Source: CAYLPU01 sp964385635
GTDB taxonomy: Bacteria > Chloroflexota > Anaerolineae > B4-G1
Reading direction: 5' to 3'
DNA: 30,844 nucleotides
Assembly: GCA_964385635.1 (NCBI GenBank)
Contig: CAYLPU010000059.1
Coordinates: 1-30,844, forward strand
Part shown: positions 14,928-23,521 of the stretch, piece after piece
How the letters are laid out: every line of letters begins with the position of its first letter
How positions within the stretch are numbered: position 1 is the stretch's first letter
Notes under the pieces: model-generated
The model's input: only the letters and a program-made list of their open reading frames with translations
What the model was told of the DNA's origin: nothing
Databases searched by the model: none
Program-made: the position numbers and the translations under genes

Positions 14928-16103
14928 GTGAAACTACATGAGTACCAATCCAAGCGGCTCTTCGCCGCGCACGGCGTGCCGATTCCGGGCGGAGACGTTG
15001 CCACCACACTCCAGGAGGCACGGCGCATCGCTGAGGAATTGGGCGGACCTGTCGTCGTCAAGTCCCAGGTGCTCGTCGGAGGGCGCGGTAAGGCTGGCGG
15101 TATCCGGCTGGCCCAGACCCCCGACGAGGCCGAGAAGGTGGCCGGGGAGATCCTGAGGCTGGAGATCAAGGGGCTGCCCGTGCGCAAAGTCCTGTTGGAC
15201 GAGGCAGCCGATATCCAGCAGGAGATCTACCTGGGCATCGTCGTAGACCGTGCTGCCCGCCGGCCGGTGATGATGGCCTCCTCCGAGGGGGGTGTCGAGA
15301 TTGAGGAGGTCGCCCGCACCAACCCCGAGGCGATCAAGAAGGTCACGATTGATCCCTTCCTGGGCCTGCGCGGTTACCAGACCCTGACATTGGCCAAAGG
15401 TATCGGGCTGGCAGGTGAGTACCGCCGCGCCTTCGACCGCATCGCCCGTGGTTTGTACGCGGCCTTCCTGGCCTACGATGCCTCGTTGGCCGAGATCAAC
15501 CCGCTGGTCGTCACCGCTGGGGGCGACCTGCTGGCGGTGGACGGCAAGATGGTGCTCGACGACAATGGCCTCTTCCGTCACCCGGACCTGGCGGAGAAAC
15601 GGGATCTGGACGAGGAAACCCTGGCCGAGCGTCAGGCGCGCGAGGCTGGTCTGAGTTACGTCCAACTGGATGGGCAGATCGGCTGCATGGTCAACGGGGC
15701 GGGGCTGGCGATGGCGACGATGGACATCATCAAGCACTTCGGCGGTGCGCCGGCCAATTTTCTCGACATCGGCGGTGGGGCCAAGGCGGAGCGGGTGGCG
15801 ACGGCATTGAGCCTCATCCTGGCCGACCCAGAAGTCGGAGCGGTGCTGTTCAACATTTTCGGCGGCATCACCCGCTGTGACGAGGTGGCCAGGGGCATTG
15901 TCAGCGCCTTCGAGGAGGTCAAGCCCACCATTCCATTGGTCGCCCGGCTGGTGGGGACGAACGAGACGGAGGGGCGCGCGATTTTGGAGAGTTCCGGCTA
16001 CCGGCTGATCACGGCGACGACGCTGGCCGGGGCGGCACAGAAGGCAGTCGCGGCTGCCAGGGGCGAATTAGCGGCGCCGCGACCCGGGCTTGTCGAGGGA
16101 TAG
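14928..16103 (+). CDS. sucC: Succinate-CoA ligase (ADP-forming) beta subunit
   Basis: 391 aa. Beta subunit of succinyl-CoA synthetase, which with SucD converts succinyl-CoA, ADP (or GDP) and phosphate to succinate, CoA and ATP in the TCA cycle. The N-terminal ATP-grasp domain starts VKLHEYQSKRLFAAHGVP and contains VVKSQVLVGGRGKAGG and the metal/nucleotide segment EINPLVV followed by LAVDGKMVLDDNG. The C-terminal CoA-ligase domain has GCMVNGAGLAMATMD and FLDIGGGAKAE, then FNIFGGITRCDEVA. The length is typical. A longer frame opens at a GTG at 14895, but GTG 14928 matches the family's M-K-L-H-E-Y-Q start and has GGAGG (14916-14920) seven bases upstream. sucD follows after nine bases. Confidence 0.97.
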   Translation: MKLHEYQSKRLFAAHGVPIPGGDVATTLQEARRIAEELGGPVVVKSQVLVGGRGKAGGIRLAQTPDEAEKVAGEILRLEIKGLPVRKVLLDEAADIQQEIYLGIVVDRAARRPVMMASSEGGVEIEEVARTNPEAIKKVTIDPFLGLRGYQTLTLAKGIGLAGEYRRAFDRIARGLYAAFLAYDASLAEINPLVVTAGGDLLAVDGKMVLDDNGLFRHPDLAEKRDLDEETLAERQAREAGLSYVQLDGQIGCMVNGAGLAMATMDIIKHFGGAPANFLDIGGGAKAERVATALSLILADPEVGAVLFNIFGGITRCDEVARGIVSAFEEVKPTIPLVARLVGTNETEGRAILESSGYRLITATTLAGAAQKAVAAARGELAAPRPGLVEG

Positions 16104-16112
16104 GGGGGGACA

Positions 16113-16985
16113 ATGGCGATTCTGGTTGACAAGAAAACCCGACTGCTCGTGCAGGGCATCACCGGGCGCGAGGGCGAGTTCCACAGCCGGCAGATGATCG
16201 AATACGGCACACAGATTGTGGCGGGCGTCACGCCTGGCAAGGGTGGGCAGTGGGCCTGCGATGACAGAGTGCCTGTCTTCGACACCGTCGCCGAGGCGGT
16301 GGCCGCGACCGGGGCCAATGCGTCCGTCGTCTACGTGCCGGCCCGCTTCGCCGCCGATGCGATCCTTGAGGCGGCCGATGCAGGTATCCTGCTGATCGTC
16401 TGCATCAGCGAGGGGATCCCCACACAGGACATGATCCGGATCTGCGCCTATCTCGACCAGAAAGGAGCGCGGCTGGTGGGCCCCAATTGTCCTGGGCTGC
16501 TCTCCCCTGGTGAGGCGAAGGTTGGCATTATGCCAGGTCACATCGCGACCCCCGGCTCTGTGGGCGTCGTCTCTCGCTCCGGCACGCTGACATACGAGGT
16601 CGTCTACGCGCTCACCGCGCGTGGCATCGGCCAGACCACCTGCGTCGGCATAGGTGGCGATCCCATCATCGGCACGACCTTCATCGATGTGCTGGAGATG
16701 TTTGAGAACGACCCGCTGACCGAACAGGTCGTGCTAATCGGCGAGATCGGCGGCAGCGACGAGGAGCGGGCTGCGCGGTTCATCGTCGAACGGATGACCA
16801 AGCCGGTCACTGCCTTCATCGCTGGGCGCACCGCGCCGCCGGGCAAGCGTATGGGCCACGCTGGGGCTATCATCGAGGGCGGCAGCGGCACCGCGGCAGA
16901 GAAGATTGCTGCGTTTGAGGCAGTCGGAGTGTCGGTGGCCGAGCACCCGGAACAGATCCCTGATCTCGTGGCGCAGAATTCTTAA
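16113..16985 (+). CDS. sucD: Succinate-CoA ligase alpha subunit
   Basis: 290 aa. Alpha subunit of succinyl-CoA synthetase; it binds CoA and carries the phosphohistidine intermediate. Visible are LLVQGITGREGEFHS (CoA-binding Rossmann start), GTQIVAGVTPGKGG, the VGPNCPGLLSPGEAK segment, GVVSRSGTLTYE, CVGIGGDPIIGT, and the active-site loop with H249 in KRMGHAGAIIEGG. The start is ATG 16113 behind a G-rich ribosome site (AGGGGGG). It is in an operon with sucC and has a normal family length. A CGCAGAG word repeat follows the stop directly. Confidence 0.97.
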   Translation: MAILVDKKTRLLVQGITGREGEFHSRQMIEYGTQIVAGVTPGKGGQWACDDRVPVFDTVAEAVAATGANASVVYVPARFAADAILEAADAGILLIVCISEGIPTQDMIRICAYLDQKGARLVGPNCPGLLSPGEAKVGIMPGHIATPGSVGVVSRSGTLTYEVVYALTARGIGQTTCVGIGGDPIIGTTFIDVLEMFENDPLTEQVVLIGEIGGSDEERAARFIVERMTKPVTAFIAGRTAPPGKRMGHAGAIIEGGSGTAAEKIAAFEAVGVSVAEHPEQIPDLVAQNS

Positions 16986-17016
16986 CGCAGAAACGCAGAG
17001 ACGCAGAGGCGCAGAG
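16985..17016. repeat. CGCAGAG word repeat
   Basis: ACGCAGAAACGCAGAGACGCA-type repeat, the same family as 9859-9886, lying between sucD and the next gene. Confidence 0.6.
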
Positions 17017-17039
17017 ATTCTTGGCGGGTGAGGAGGGAA

Positions 17040-19937
17040 ATGGGACGGGGCCAGTCTTTCTGGAATCGATTGGTCATTGGTCGTTGGTCATTGGTCATTT
17101 TGGTTCTGGCGTTGGCCCTCGTCGCGGCCGCTCCTTTCTTCACCCGGCCCGGTCTCCCGCGCCAGACGGATGCTGAACTTCACGTCTACCGTGCTGCTGA
17201 GTTAGGTCACACACTCCGCGCCGGTGTCTTCTACCCACGCTGGGCACCCGATTTTTATTTCGGCTACGGTTACCCGATCTTCAACTATTATGCCCCACTG
17301 ACCTATTACCTGGCCAATCTGTTTGACCTTTTGCCGGGTGTGGACATTGTAGGCGGGGTCAAGGCAGTGTTCGTCCTGGGGCTTGTGGCCGCTTCGCTGG
17401 GGACCTATCTGCTGGGACGTGAACTCGCTGGGCCGGCGGGGGGTGTGTTGGCTGCTGCCTCTTTCATCTTCGCTCCTTACGTCGTCTTCATCGACCCGCA
17501 CGCCCGCGGTGACCTGGCGGAACATTTCGCCTTATGTTTACTCCCGCTGGCCTTCTACACCTTCCGCCGGCTGATGAGTGGGGTGGGGGGGAAGGGGGCG
17601 TTGCCAGGGAGTGTGTTGACGCTGGCGGCGCTCGTGTTCAGCCACAATTTGCTTGGCCTGGTGTCCGGCAGCCTGCTATTGGCCTACTGGGCGTGGGAGG
17701 TCGTATCTAGACGCTTCAGGTTTTCCGAAACCCGAAGAGCCCCTACTCGGGCGGGGTGGGGGATATTGGTCTTTGCCCTGGCGGCGGCTATCATCGCCTT
17801 CTTCTGGCTCCCGGCGTTGTGGGAGCGGGGCGCTGTCGAGCTCGCAGTCATCGGCCCAGGCCACTTTGACTTTCACGAGCATTTCCTTTCGCTCGGTGAA
17901 CTACTCGCTCCCTCACGTCTCCTCGACCTGGGCGCGACGGCTCCTCACTACCGATTCAACCTGGGCCTGGCCCAGTGGCTGCTGGCCCTCCCGGCATTGG
18001 GCGCGTTTCTGCTCTCTGGGACTCGGGCAATCCGAAATCCCCACACTCCCACACTCCCACACTCCCACACCCTCACACTCCCACACTCCCACACCCTCAC
18101 ACTCCCACACTCCTACACTTCGCTCCTCTACTTCCTCCTGGCCGGGCTCGGGTTGATCTTTCTGATGCTGCCTGCCTCTGCCCCAATTTGGGAGTGCGTT
18201 CCATGGATGGAGTATCTCCAATTCCCGTGGCGGTTGCTGGGACCGGCCAACCTGATGCTGGCGGTATGTGCTGCAGGCAGCGTGACCTTACTGTCCACTG
18301 GACTTCGTCATGATCATGAACGCCCATCCGAACGGCGCTGGCGCGATCCGGTGCTGGCGGCAATCCTGATCGCCGTCCTGCTGCTGGCGCTGCCGGTGCT
18401 CTACCCGCCGATGTGGGCACCTGATTTCGGCGGCACTGCGCCCTGGGACATTATCGAGTGGGAGCAACACAGCCTGGCACTCGGTACAACCTCGACGGGG
18501 GACTTCGTGCCGGCAGGGGCAGCGCTGGTGCCGATGCATCCCGAGCAAACGCTGGTCGAATCCTACTCGCGACCCGGTCCGGTAGATCGAGTCAACCGTG
18601 CTAGCCTGCCCGATGGTGCCAGGGTCGAGATTGTCGAGCACGGGCCACTCTACGACCGTTTCGCCGTCTATGCGCCCAAGAAATTTGTCTTGCGCCTGTA
18701 CACGTTCTACTTTCCCGGCTGGCGGGCGACCGTGGACGGTGAGGAGGTTGAGATCGAGGTGGCCGGTCCCGAGGGATTTATCACACTGTGGGTGCCCAAA
18801 GGCGAGCACGAGGTGTTGGTACGCTTCGAAGACACGCCGCCACGCACAGCCGGGTGGATCGTCTCGGCGGTTGGCCTGGTGATGCTGGTCGTTGCACTGG
18901 TGCTGATGCCCGCTTCCACACCCTCATACCCTCGTGCCTCCATACATCCCTCTTCCCTCTGGCTCTGGTTTGGGGGCGCACTCTTGCTATTCGTGATTCT
19001 CAAGAGCGCGGTGATAGACCCGCACGATGGTTGGCTGCGTTATACCTCACCGCCGGGCCAGGCGTGGGCCGCCCAGCACAAACAGCGAGCCAGTTTTGAT
19101 GGACAGATCGAACTCCTGGGCTACACTCTGCCCCGGCATCATATCCGTTCTGGCGAGACATTCCCGGTCGTGCTCTATTGGCACCCACTGGCACCTTTGG
19201 ATGTGAACTACCAGTCTTTCGTGCATCTGGCCCGCCCGCTGCACGTCTTGTGGGGTCAGGAGGATCATCTTAACCCAGGTGGCCTGCCGACGACGCGCTG
19301 GCCGCTCGATAGGTACGTGTGGGATGAATACGAGATTCGCATTCTGCCGGGGACGCCGCCGGGAGATTATGTGCTGAATGTGGGGCTCTACTTGCTGGCC
19401 GGAGGCTATCGTCTGCAGCGGTACGACGAGCATGGGCAGACCGCTGGCGACAGCCTGGTACTCGCTTCAGTCGAGGTGAAACGCCCTCGCCGTCAGCCCC
19501 GCCTGGCCGAACTGGACATGACGCGCGAGGTAGTGATGGCCTTTCCAGAGGGCGGCGTCACGCTCCTGGGGTACGCCCAGCTCTACGATCAGGTAACGCT
19601 GCCATGTGCATGGCCCATCACGCTCTTCTGGCGTGCCGAACGTGACCATCCTGTTGTTCGGTATCGTGACCTGGTGCTCCTGGACGCCGAGGGGCAGGAA
19701 GCCTGGCGTCTCTCAGGGAGACCAGTGGACGGCTACTATCCCTTCGAGGTATGGCAGGCCGGGGAGATCGTGCGTGACCCGCTTATGTTTGTCTCGTCGG
19801 AAGCGCCAGGCCTGAAACCAGGCCTATATCGCTTTGGTGTGACAGTGAGTGCGGACGAGACCCTGAGGCCGGAGGGGGCCAGTGATGCTTTTGTGCTGTT
19901 AGGGACGGTCGAGTTCCTCGCGGAGGAAAGCGACTGA
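17040..19937 (+). CDS. PTPS-related / YfhO-like GT-C membrane protein with beta-rich tail
   Basis: About 965 aa. The N-terminal part has a signal-anchor helix then RQTDAELHVYRAAELGHTL, FYPRWAPDFYFGYGYP and FNYYAPLTYYL. This is the typical start of the 'membrane protein, 6-pyruvoyl-tetrahydropterin-synthase-related' family, a GT-C-fold glycosyltransferase-like group related to YfhO. About nine further membrane segments follow to about residue 455, then an extracytoplasmic beta domain (GWRATVDGEEVEIEV near 575), two more helices near 635-690, and two similar C-terminal beta repeats starting IELLGYTLPRH and VTLLGYAQLYD, each followed by a PV/ITL-[YF]-W strand. Substrate unknown; probably a cell-envelope glycan. 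ATG 17040 is preferred over GTG 17028 because AGGAGG lies at 17031-17036, though the spacing is short. Two word repeats (17068-17100, 18041-18119) are translated in frame. The stop codon lies inside a dispersed palindrome. Confidence 0.8.
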   Translation: MGRGQSFWNRLVIGRWSLVILVLALALVAAAPFFTRPGLPRQTDAELHVYRAAELGHTLRAGVFYPRWAPDFYFGYGYPIFNYYAPLTYYLANLFDLLPGVDIVGGVKAVFVLGLVAASLGTYLLGRELAGPAGGVLAAASFIFAPYVVFIDPHARGDLAEHFALCLLPLAFYTFRRLMSGVGGKGALPGSVLTLAALVFSHNLLGLVSGSLLLAYWAWEVVSRRFRFSETRRAPTRAGWGILVFALAAAIIAFFWLPALWERGAVELAVIGPGHFDFHEHFLSLGELLAPSRLLDLGATAPHYRFNLGLAQWLLALPALGAFLLSGTRAIRNPHTPTLPHSHTLTLPHSHTLTLPHSYTSLLYFLLAGLGLIFLMLPASAPIWECVPWMEYLQFPWRLLGPANLMLAVCAAGSVTLLSTGLRHDHERPSERRWRDPVLAAILIAVLLLALPVLYPPMWAPDFGGTAPWDIIEWEQHSLALGTTSTGDFVPAGAALVPMHPEQTLVESYSRPGPVDRVNRASLPDGARVEIVEHGPLYDRFAVYAPKKFVLRLYTFYFPGWRATVDGEEVEIEVAGPEGFITLWVPKGEHEVLVRFEDTPPRTAGWIVSAVGLVMLVVALVLMPASTPSYPRASIHPSSLWLWFGGALLLFVILKSAVIDPHDGWLRYTSPPGQAWAAQHKQRASFDGQIELLGYTLPRHHIRSGETFPVVLYWHPLAPLDVNYQSFVHLARPLHVLWGQEDHLNPGGLPTTRWPLDRYVWDEYEIRILPGTPPGDYVLNVGLYLLAGGYRLQRYDEHGQTAGDSLVLASVEVKRPRRQPRLAELDMTREVVMAFPEGGVTLLGYAQLYDQVTLPCAWPITLFWRAERDHPVVRYRDLVLLDAEGQEAWRLSGRPVDGYYPFEVWQAGEIVRDPLMFVSSEAPGLKPGLYRFGVTVSADETLRPEGASDAFVLLGTVEFLAEESD
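17068..17100. repeat. TTGGTCAT repeat in signal-anchor coding region
   Basis: ATTGGTCATTGGTCGTTGG-type repeat of TTGGTCA units, translated as part of the N-terminal hydrophobic anchor (LVIGRWSLVIL). A word repeat of this kind is normally intergenic; here it has become part of a membrane-targeting segment. Confidence 0.6.
18041..18119. repeat. CACACTCC microsatellite-like repeat inside CDS
   Basis: About 79 bases of ACTCCCAC / ACCCTCAC units, translated in frame as a Pro-His-Thr-Leu/Ser run in a loop between two membrane helices of the GT-C-like protein. The reverse strand has long GTGTGGGAGTG runs. Copy number could vary between strains. Confidence 0.8.
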
Positions 19938-19949
19938 AGTCGCCACTAC
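19929..19949. repeat. GTAGTGGCGACTTCAGTCGCT repeat, minus orientation
   Basis: Reverse complement identical over 21 bases to 9640-9660. The core GCGACT-GA-AGTCGC is self-complementary. It provides the stop codon (TGA 19935-19937) of the GT-C-like gene and fills the gap to the convergent S1 gene, where it may act as a hairpin between converging transcripts. Confidence 0.75.
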
Positions 19950-19958
19950 GAACCTGTA

Positions 19959-20654
19959 TTAGTGCCCTGAGTGCTGCTTCAGGGTGCGTGCCAGGATGTC
20001 TTCCCGCTCAGAGAGGTCGGGTGGCTTGTGGCGCTTCTTGGGGCGGCGCTCGGTTCCCTTCTGTTCAACATGGGCACGTTGAAGCGCGATCTCCATCATC
20101 GTCTTGTTGGGCTCTTCGTCGGGATCGTCTGCTACTTCGATTTTAATGCCCATCATCGTCAGGTCAATGCGTCGCTTCCGCCGGTCGAGTTTGAGGATGC
20201 GTACCTCGACTTCTTCGCCAATCCGCACCAGTTCCGATGGATGGCGGACGTAACCAGAGGACATCTCCCGGACGTGTAGCAAGCCAGACCGCTCAGCGCC
20301 GATGTCCACGAAGGCGCCATACGACTCCATCCGTATCACGGTGCCGGTGTGAACCTGTTCCTCCGCTAGTTCATTCCAGTCCACTCTAGGTGGCTCGATC
20401 ATTGTCAGGCTGATGCTGCCCTCTGCTGGGTCCACCTTGGTGACCCACACGGTCACGCTGTCTCCCGGCTGAACGACGTCGGTGACGCGGTTGACACGGG
20501 CGGGGGAAAGTTGGGAAATGTGCACCGACCCATCTTGTTTCAGGCCGATGTCTACTACCGCGCCGTACAACTGTGTCTGCTTGACAGTCCCTTGCAGGCG
20601 CATCTTCTGTCGTAGGTCAGTGATGGAGCGGGGTTGGGGGTCTTGTTCTGTCAC
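19959..20654 (-). CDS. Two-S1-domain RNA-binding protein
   Basis: 231 aa. Two S1 (OB-fold) RNA-binding domains: about 17-87 (GTVKQTQLYGAVVDIGLKQD, GSVHISQLS, VWVTKVD, ISLTMI) and about 100-168 (GTVIRMESYGAFVDIGAERS, GLLHVREMS, RILKLDRRKRRIDLTM). A basic, acidic-mixed C-terminal tail follows (RRPKKRHKPP). This resembles ribosomal-protein-S1-like and YabR/GSP13-type factors. It probably binds single-stranded RNA or the ribosome; the exact role is unknown. The start is GTG 20654 with AAGGAG at 20662-20667 seven bases upstream, and a near-consensus promoter precedes it. It is monocistronic; the gene upstream of its promoter region ends at 20898. Confidence 0.88.
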   Translation of the reverse strand: MTEQDPQPRSITDLRQKMRLQGTVKQTQLYGAVVDIGLKQDGSVHISQLSPARVNRVTDVVQPGDSVTVWVTKVDPAEGSISLTMIEPPRVDWNELAEEQVHTGTVIRMESYGAFVDIGAERSGLLHVREMSSGYVRHPSELVRIGEEVEVRILKLDRRKRRIDLTMMGIKIEVADDPDEEPNKTMMEIALQRAHVEQKGTERRPKKRHKPPDLSEREDILARTLKQHSGH

Positions 20655-20681
20655 ATGTATACTCCTTGATGGTTTGGTGCT

Positions 20682-20709
20682 ATTGTACTCTAAGTTCTTG
20701 AAGTGTCAA
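20682..20709 (-). promoter_or_regulatory. Strong promoter of S1-domain gene
   Basis: Minus strand perfect TTGACA (20704-20709), 16-nt spacer and TACAAT (20682-20687). The start near 20675 gives a 20-nt leader containing AAGGAG. This is the best-matching sigma-70-type promoter in the window. Confidence 0.75.
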
Positions 20710-20744
20710 GTTTCCCTCTTGAAGGTGGTCTAAAACAGTCGTTT

Positions 20745-20822
20745 TTCTTCGCATAGTCATTACGCCTCGACAACCCACTGATCTTGTCCTCCCTGAATGT
20801 ATAAATAGGCTATGCGAAAGAA
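20745..20822. repeat. Inverted repeat with TTCGCATAG / CTATGCGAA arms
   Basis: TTCTTCGCATAG (20745-20756) and CTATGCGAAAGAA (20810-20822) are inverted arms about 53 bp apart in the 243-bp spacer between the S1 gene and the upstream operon. It could be a remnant of a small mobile palindromic element. It is followed by a CTTCGCTACGCTCAGAATGAC repeat. Confidence 0.4.
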
Positions 20823-20850
20823 CTTGCTATATCTGAACAAAGCCGAAAGG

Positions 20851-20878
20851 GAGATTCTTCGCTACGCTCAGAATGACG
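20851..20878. repeat. TTCTTCGCTACGCTCAGAATGAC repeat
   Basis: Member of the widespread CTTCGCTACGCTCAG(G/A)ATGAC family of short palindromic repeats (ATTCTTCG / CAGAATGA ends are mutually complementary). It is intergenic, just downstream of the 20898-21719 gene. Confidence 0.6.
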
Positions 20879-20897
20879 GCGCTGCGCGGTAAGAAGT

Positions 20898-21719
20898 CTA
20901 CCACGCCGCGTTGGGGAAGGTGACTACTCCAGCGTGAACACCCACGCGTTTATACATCTTCACGCCCCTGTATGGCTCGCCCAGAATACCGTCATGAATG
21001 GCCCAACTGCGACCGCGAACGCTACTCTCCGCCCCGGGACACCGGAATGGTGTGGACCTATCAAGGCGACTGAACAGCAATCCCCCAGGCGCAAACTCCT
21101 TGTGAATCCACTCCATCCGGCCCAGCCCCAGCACGTAGGAGAAGCCAAGCCGCTCGAAGAGAATCGCATTGTGATAGCCCAGAGGTTGAATGTAGAAAGC
21201 GTCGTGGTGAAGTCCGGCGACGAAACGCTCCAGGGTGGGTATCAACCGCCGGGCCAGGCCCAGACCGTGACGCACTTGCCCTGGCGCGAGCCCGGCCTCC
21301 ATCGCTCTTACTTCTTCCTCGATGTTGCGGGCCAGCGTGCCAAAATAGGTCAGCGTGCCATCAGGCAGACGGTCAGTGTTAAACCGCCCAGAGCAAGGAT
21401 CGTTGACCACAAACAGAGGCACCTCGATCTGGTTATTGGGCGTGTCGGCCAATTGCAGATACAGCACTGGGTCCTCGGCACCCCAGGCGTGACAAAGGAG
21501 CAATTCCACAGATGAGATGCCAGGTCGGCACTCGAAGAGAGGGTGACCATCACAATCGGCCAGTGTCTCAGGATCAATCCCGAAGCGTAGGAGAAGTTCG
21601 CGGGGCACCAGGTGCTGGTAGATTTGCAGCATTTGCTCGTGAGGAAGGCTGTTGACCTGGCCGATAGAGAACAATTGCAGATCCAACAGGAAAGAGGACA
21701 CCTGCCTCGTCTGGCTCAT
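20898..21719 (-). CDS. Unknown protein in smpB operon
   Basis: 273 aa; I do not recognise it. It is soluble, without membrane segments. An N-terminal helical part (SLPHEQMLQIYQHLVPRELL) is followed by a mixed region with the short motifs LLLCHAWGAEDPVLYLQ, EVPLFVVNDP and LPDGTLTYFGTLARN. Near residue 185-200 the segment YHNAILFERLGFSYV resembles the last helix-strand of GNAT acetyltransferases (N-x-L-[YF]-E-[RK]-L-G-F), but the acetyl-CoA P-loop (R/Q-x-x-G-x-G/A) is not evident. The start ATG 21719 overlaps the smpB stop by four bases, so it is translationally coupled to smpB and is the last gene of the S41-S41-smpB operon. Confidence 0.75.
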   Translation of the reverse strand: MSQTRQVSSFLLDLQLFSIGQVNSLPHEQMLQIYQHLVPRELLLRFGIDPETLADCDGHPLFECRPGISSVELLLCHAWGAEDPVLYLQLADTPNNQIEVPLFVVNDPCSGRFNTDRLPDGTLTYFGTLARNIEEEVRAMEAGLAPGQVRHGLGLARRLIPTLERFVAGLHHDAFYIQPLGYHNAILFERLGFSYVLGLGRMEWIHKEFAPGGLLFSRLDRSTPFRCPGAESSVRGRSWAIHDGILGEPYRGVKMYKRVGVHAGVVTFPNAAW

Positions 21720-22177
21720 CGGTCCCCTCGCTCCTTCAACGTGCGGTCTATCTCCCGCTGAGCATCTCGCTTAGCAATAGCCTGTCGTTTGTCATACTTG
21801 CGTTTTCCCCGCGCCAGCGCGATCTCAACCTTGGCCCGGCCTCCCTTCAGATACAGTCGCAGAGGCACGATTGTATACCCACGCTCCTGAACACGCGAGA
21901 CCAGACGGTCAATCTCCCGGCGGTGGAGCAGCAGTTTGCGCGGGCGACACGGCTCGTGGCCAGACCTGCCCGCTGGATCGTAAGGCGCGATGTGCACGTT
22001 GAACAACCACAATTCCCCATCTCGAGGCTGTGCGTATCCATCGCGCAGGTTCACCCTGCCAGCGCGGATGGACTTGATCTCCGTCCCTGTCAACACCAGG
22101 CCGGCCTCATGTCGTTCATCAAGGTGATAGTTGTGCGCGGCCTTACGGTTGGTGGCGATGACTTTGATGCCCGGCAT
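21716..22177 (-). CDS. smpB: SsrA-binding protein SmpB
   Basis: 153 aa. tmRNA-binding protein for trans-translation rescue of stalled ribosomes. Family hallmarks: NRKAAHNYHLDERHEAGLVL, TGTEIKSIRAGRVNLRDGYA, NVHIAPY, the HEPCRPRKLLLHRREI segment and the basic C-terminal tail GKRKYDKRQAIAKRDAQRE that enters the ribosomal A site. The length is normal. The start ATG 22177 overlaps the stop of the upstream S41 protease (TAATG), and its stop overlaps the next gene, so it is translated as part of an S41-S41-smpB operon. The tmRNA gene itself is not in the window. Confidence 0.97.
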   Translation of the reverse strand: MPGIKVIATNRKAAHNYHLDERHEAGLVLTGTEIKSIRAGRVNLRDGYAQPRDGELWLFNVHIAPYDPAGRSGHEPCRPRKLLLHRREIDRLVSRVQERGYTIVPLRLYLKGGRAKVEIALARGKRKYDKRQAIAKRDAQREIDRTLKERGDR

Positions 22178-23493
22178 TACTCACCCGTGAGAAGATACTG
22201 CACTGCTCGTTCCAGTTGAGGATCTGCACCCGGTTCCATCTCCACGTCCTCCTCAGGCCACGGGACCTCGATGTCGGGCACGAGTCCCTGACCGTGAATG
22301 GCCCGGTCATTGGGTGTGAACCACCGGGCAACAGTGACACGCAACTCGGAACCATCGCTGAGCGTGAAGGGACGTTGTACCGAGCCCTTGCCAAAGGTAA
22401 GTTCCCCGATCAGTATGGCCCGCTCCCGATCCTGCAATGCACCAGCCACGATCTCCGACGCGCTAGCGCTGCCCCCATCTACGAGCACGACCAACAGGAC
22501 ATCTTCACCCACATCCCCCGGTCCAGCCGAAAACACCTCTTCCCTGCCATCGCTAAGGCGCTCAATGGCAATCACCCCATCGTCGAGATAGAGATCAGCC
22601 ACCCCAATGGCCTGATCCAGCCAGCCACCCGGGTTTTGACGCAGGTCGAGGATAATGCCCCGTGGCTCCTGGGCCAGGAGTTCCTCCAACCCTTCCTCCA
22701 TCCGCTCACTGGCTGTAGCACTGAACTCGCGCAGGCTGATGTACCCGATGCCATCATCACGCATCTCCACCTCAATGATGGGGATCTCGAGACGCGCACG
22801 GGTGACGGCGACCTCGAACGGCTCTGGTACTCCCTCCCGCTCGATAAGCAGTGTGACCTCGGTGCCGGCTACACCACGAATCAGACCGATGGCCTCGTAG
22901 AGAGTGCCACCGACGATAGACACGCCATCCACCTCAAGAACGCGGTCACCGGCGCGCAGTCCTGCTTCCTCGGCCGGCCCTCCTTCGAAAGGCTGCACAA
23001 TCTCCACCTTGCCATCTTCGCCCATACCCACGAACGCGCCGATACCCTCAAATTCACCGGTGGCGTCTTCGGCTATTATGGCAGCGATGTCGGGCTCGAT
23101 GAAAGCGGTGTAATCATCGTCCAGGGCGCTCAGCATCCCATGGATAGCGGCGTAGGTCACCTCCTGCATATCCGGCAATTCGCCGTAGAAATTGCGCTGC
23201 ACTTTTTCCCATACCTCCCAGAAGAGCTGGAAGGTTTCCTCATCCTCGCCCACCGGTACAGGAATCGGCATGGGTGTGGGAGCAGGCACAGGAGTCGCCT
23301 CTTCCTCCGTCCCCTCCAGAGGGGCAGGCAACGGGGTGGCTGTCGGAGCGACCGCCGACCGCGCCGGTAACACACCGTACCCGACCAACAGGTAAGCCGA
23401 ACCGAAGCCAGCGAGGAACGCGACCGCCGAAAACATGAGCACGATTGTGCCCACGAGCACAAACTTGATCGCACCACGCAGCGTACTATCCAT
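22177..23493 (-). CDS. S41 family C-terminal processing protease
   Basis: 438 aa. A membrane anchor near 11-38 is followed by a Pro/Thr/Glu-rich linker (47-85), an N-terminal helical part (FWEVWEKVQRNFYGELPD), a PDZ domain (about 150-225, FEGGPAEEAGLRAGDRVLEVDG), and the S41 catalytic domain with GIILDLRQNPGGWLDQAI, S344 in GGSASASEIVAGAL and K369 in TFGKGSVQ. This Ser-Lys dyad is typical of CtpA/Prc-type tail-specific proteases, which cut proteins near their C-terminus outside the cytoplasm. GGAG lies upstream of ATG 23493. It overlaps smpB by one base and is 28 nt from the upstream S41 paralogue. Confidence 0.93.
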   Translation of the reverse strand: MDSTLRGAIKFVLVGTIVLMFSAVAFLAGFGSAYLLVGYGVLPARSAVAPTATPLPAPLEGTEEEATPVPAPTPMPIPVPVGEDEETFQLFWEVWEKVQRNFYGELPDMQEVTYAAIHGMLSALDDDYTAFIEPDIAAIIAEDATGEFEGIGAFVGMGEDGKVEIVQPFEGGPAEEAGLRAGDRVLEVDGVSIVGGTLYEAIGLIRGVAGTEVTLLIEREGVPEPFEVAVTRARLEIPIIEVEMRDDGIGYISLREFSATASERMEEGLEELLAQEPRGIILDLRQNPGGWLDQAIGVADLYLDDGVIAIERLSDGREEVFSAGPGDVGEDVLLVVLVDGGSASASEIVAGALQDRERAILIGELTFGKGSVQRPFTLSDGSELRVTVARWFTPNDRAIHGQGLVPDIEVPWPEEDVEMEPGADPQLERAVQYLLTGE

Positions 23494-23521
23494 TCATCAA
23501 CTCCTCATCTGGTCTCTCCAC

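Noticed and set aside
22216..23370. 384-aa plus-strand frame opposite the S41 protease
   Set aside because: Antisense to a complete protease with catalytic Ser and Lys; the frame is open only because of codon bias.
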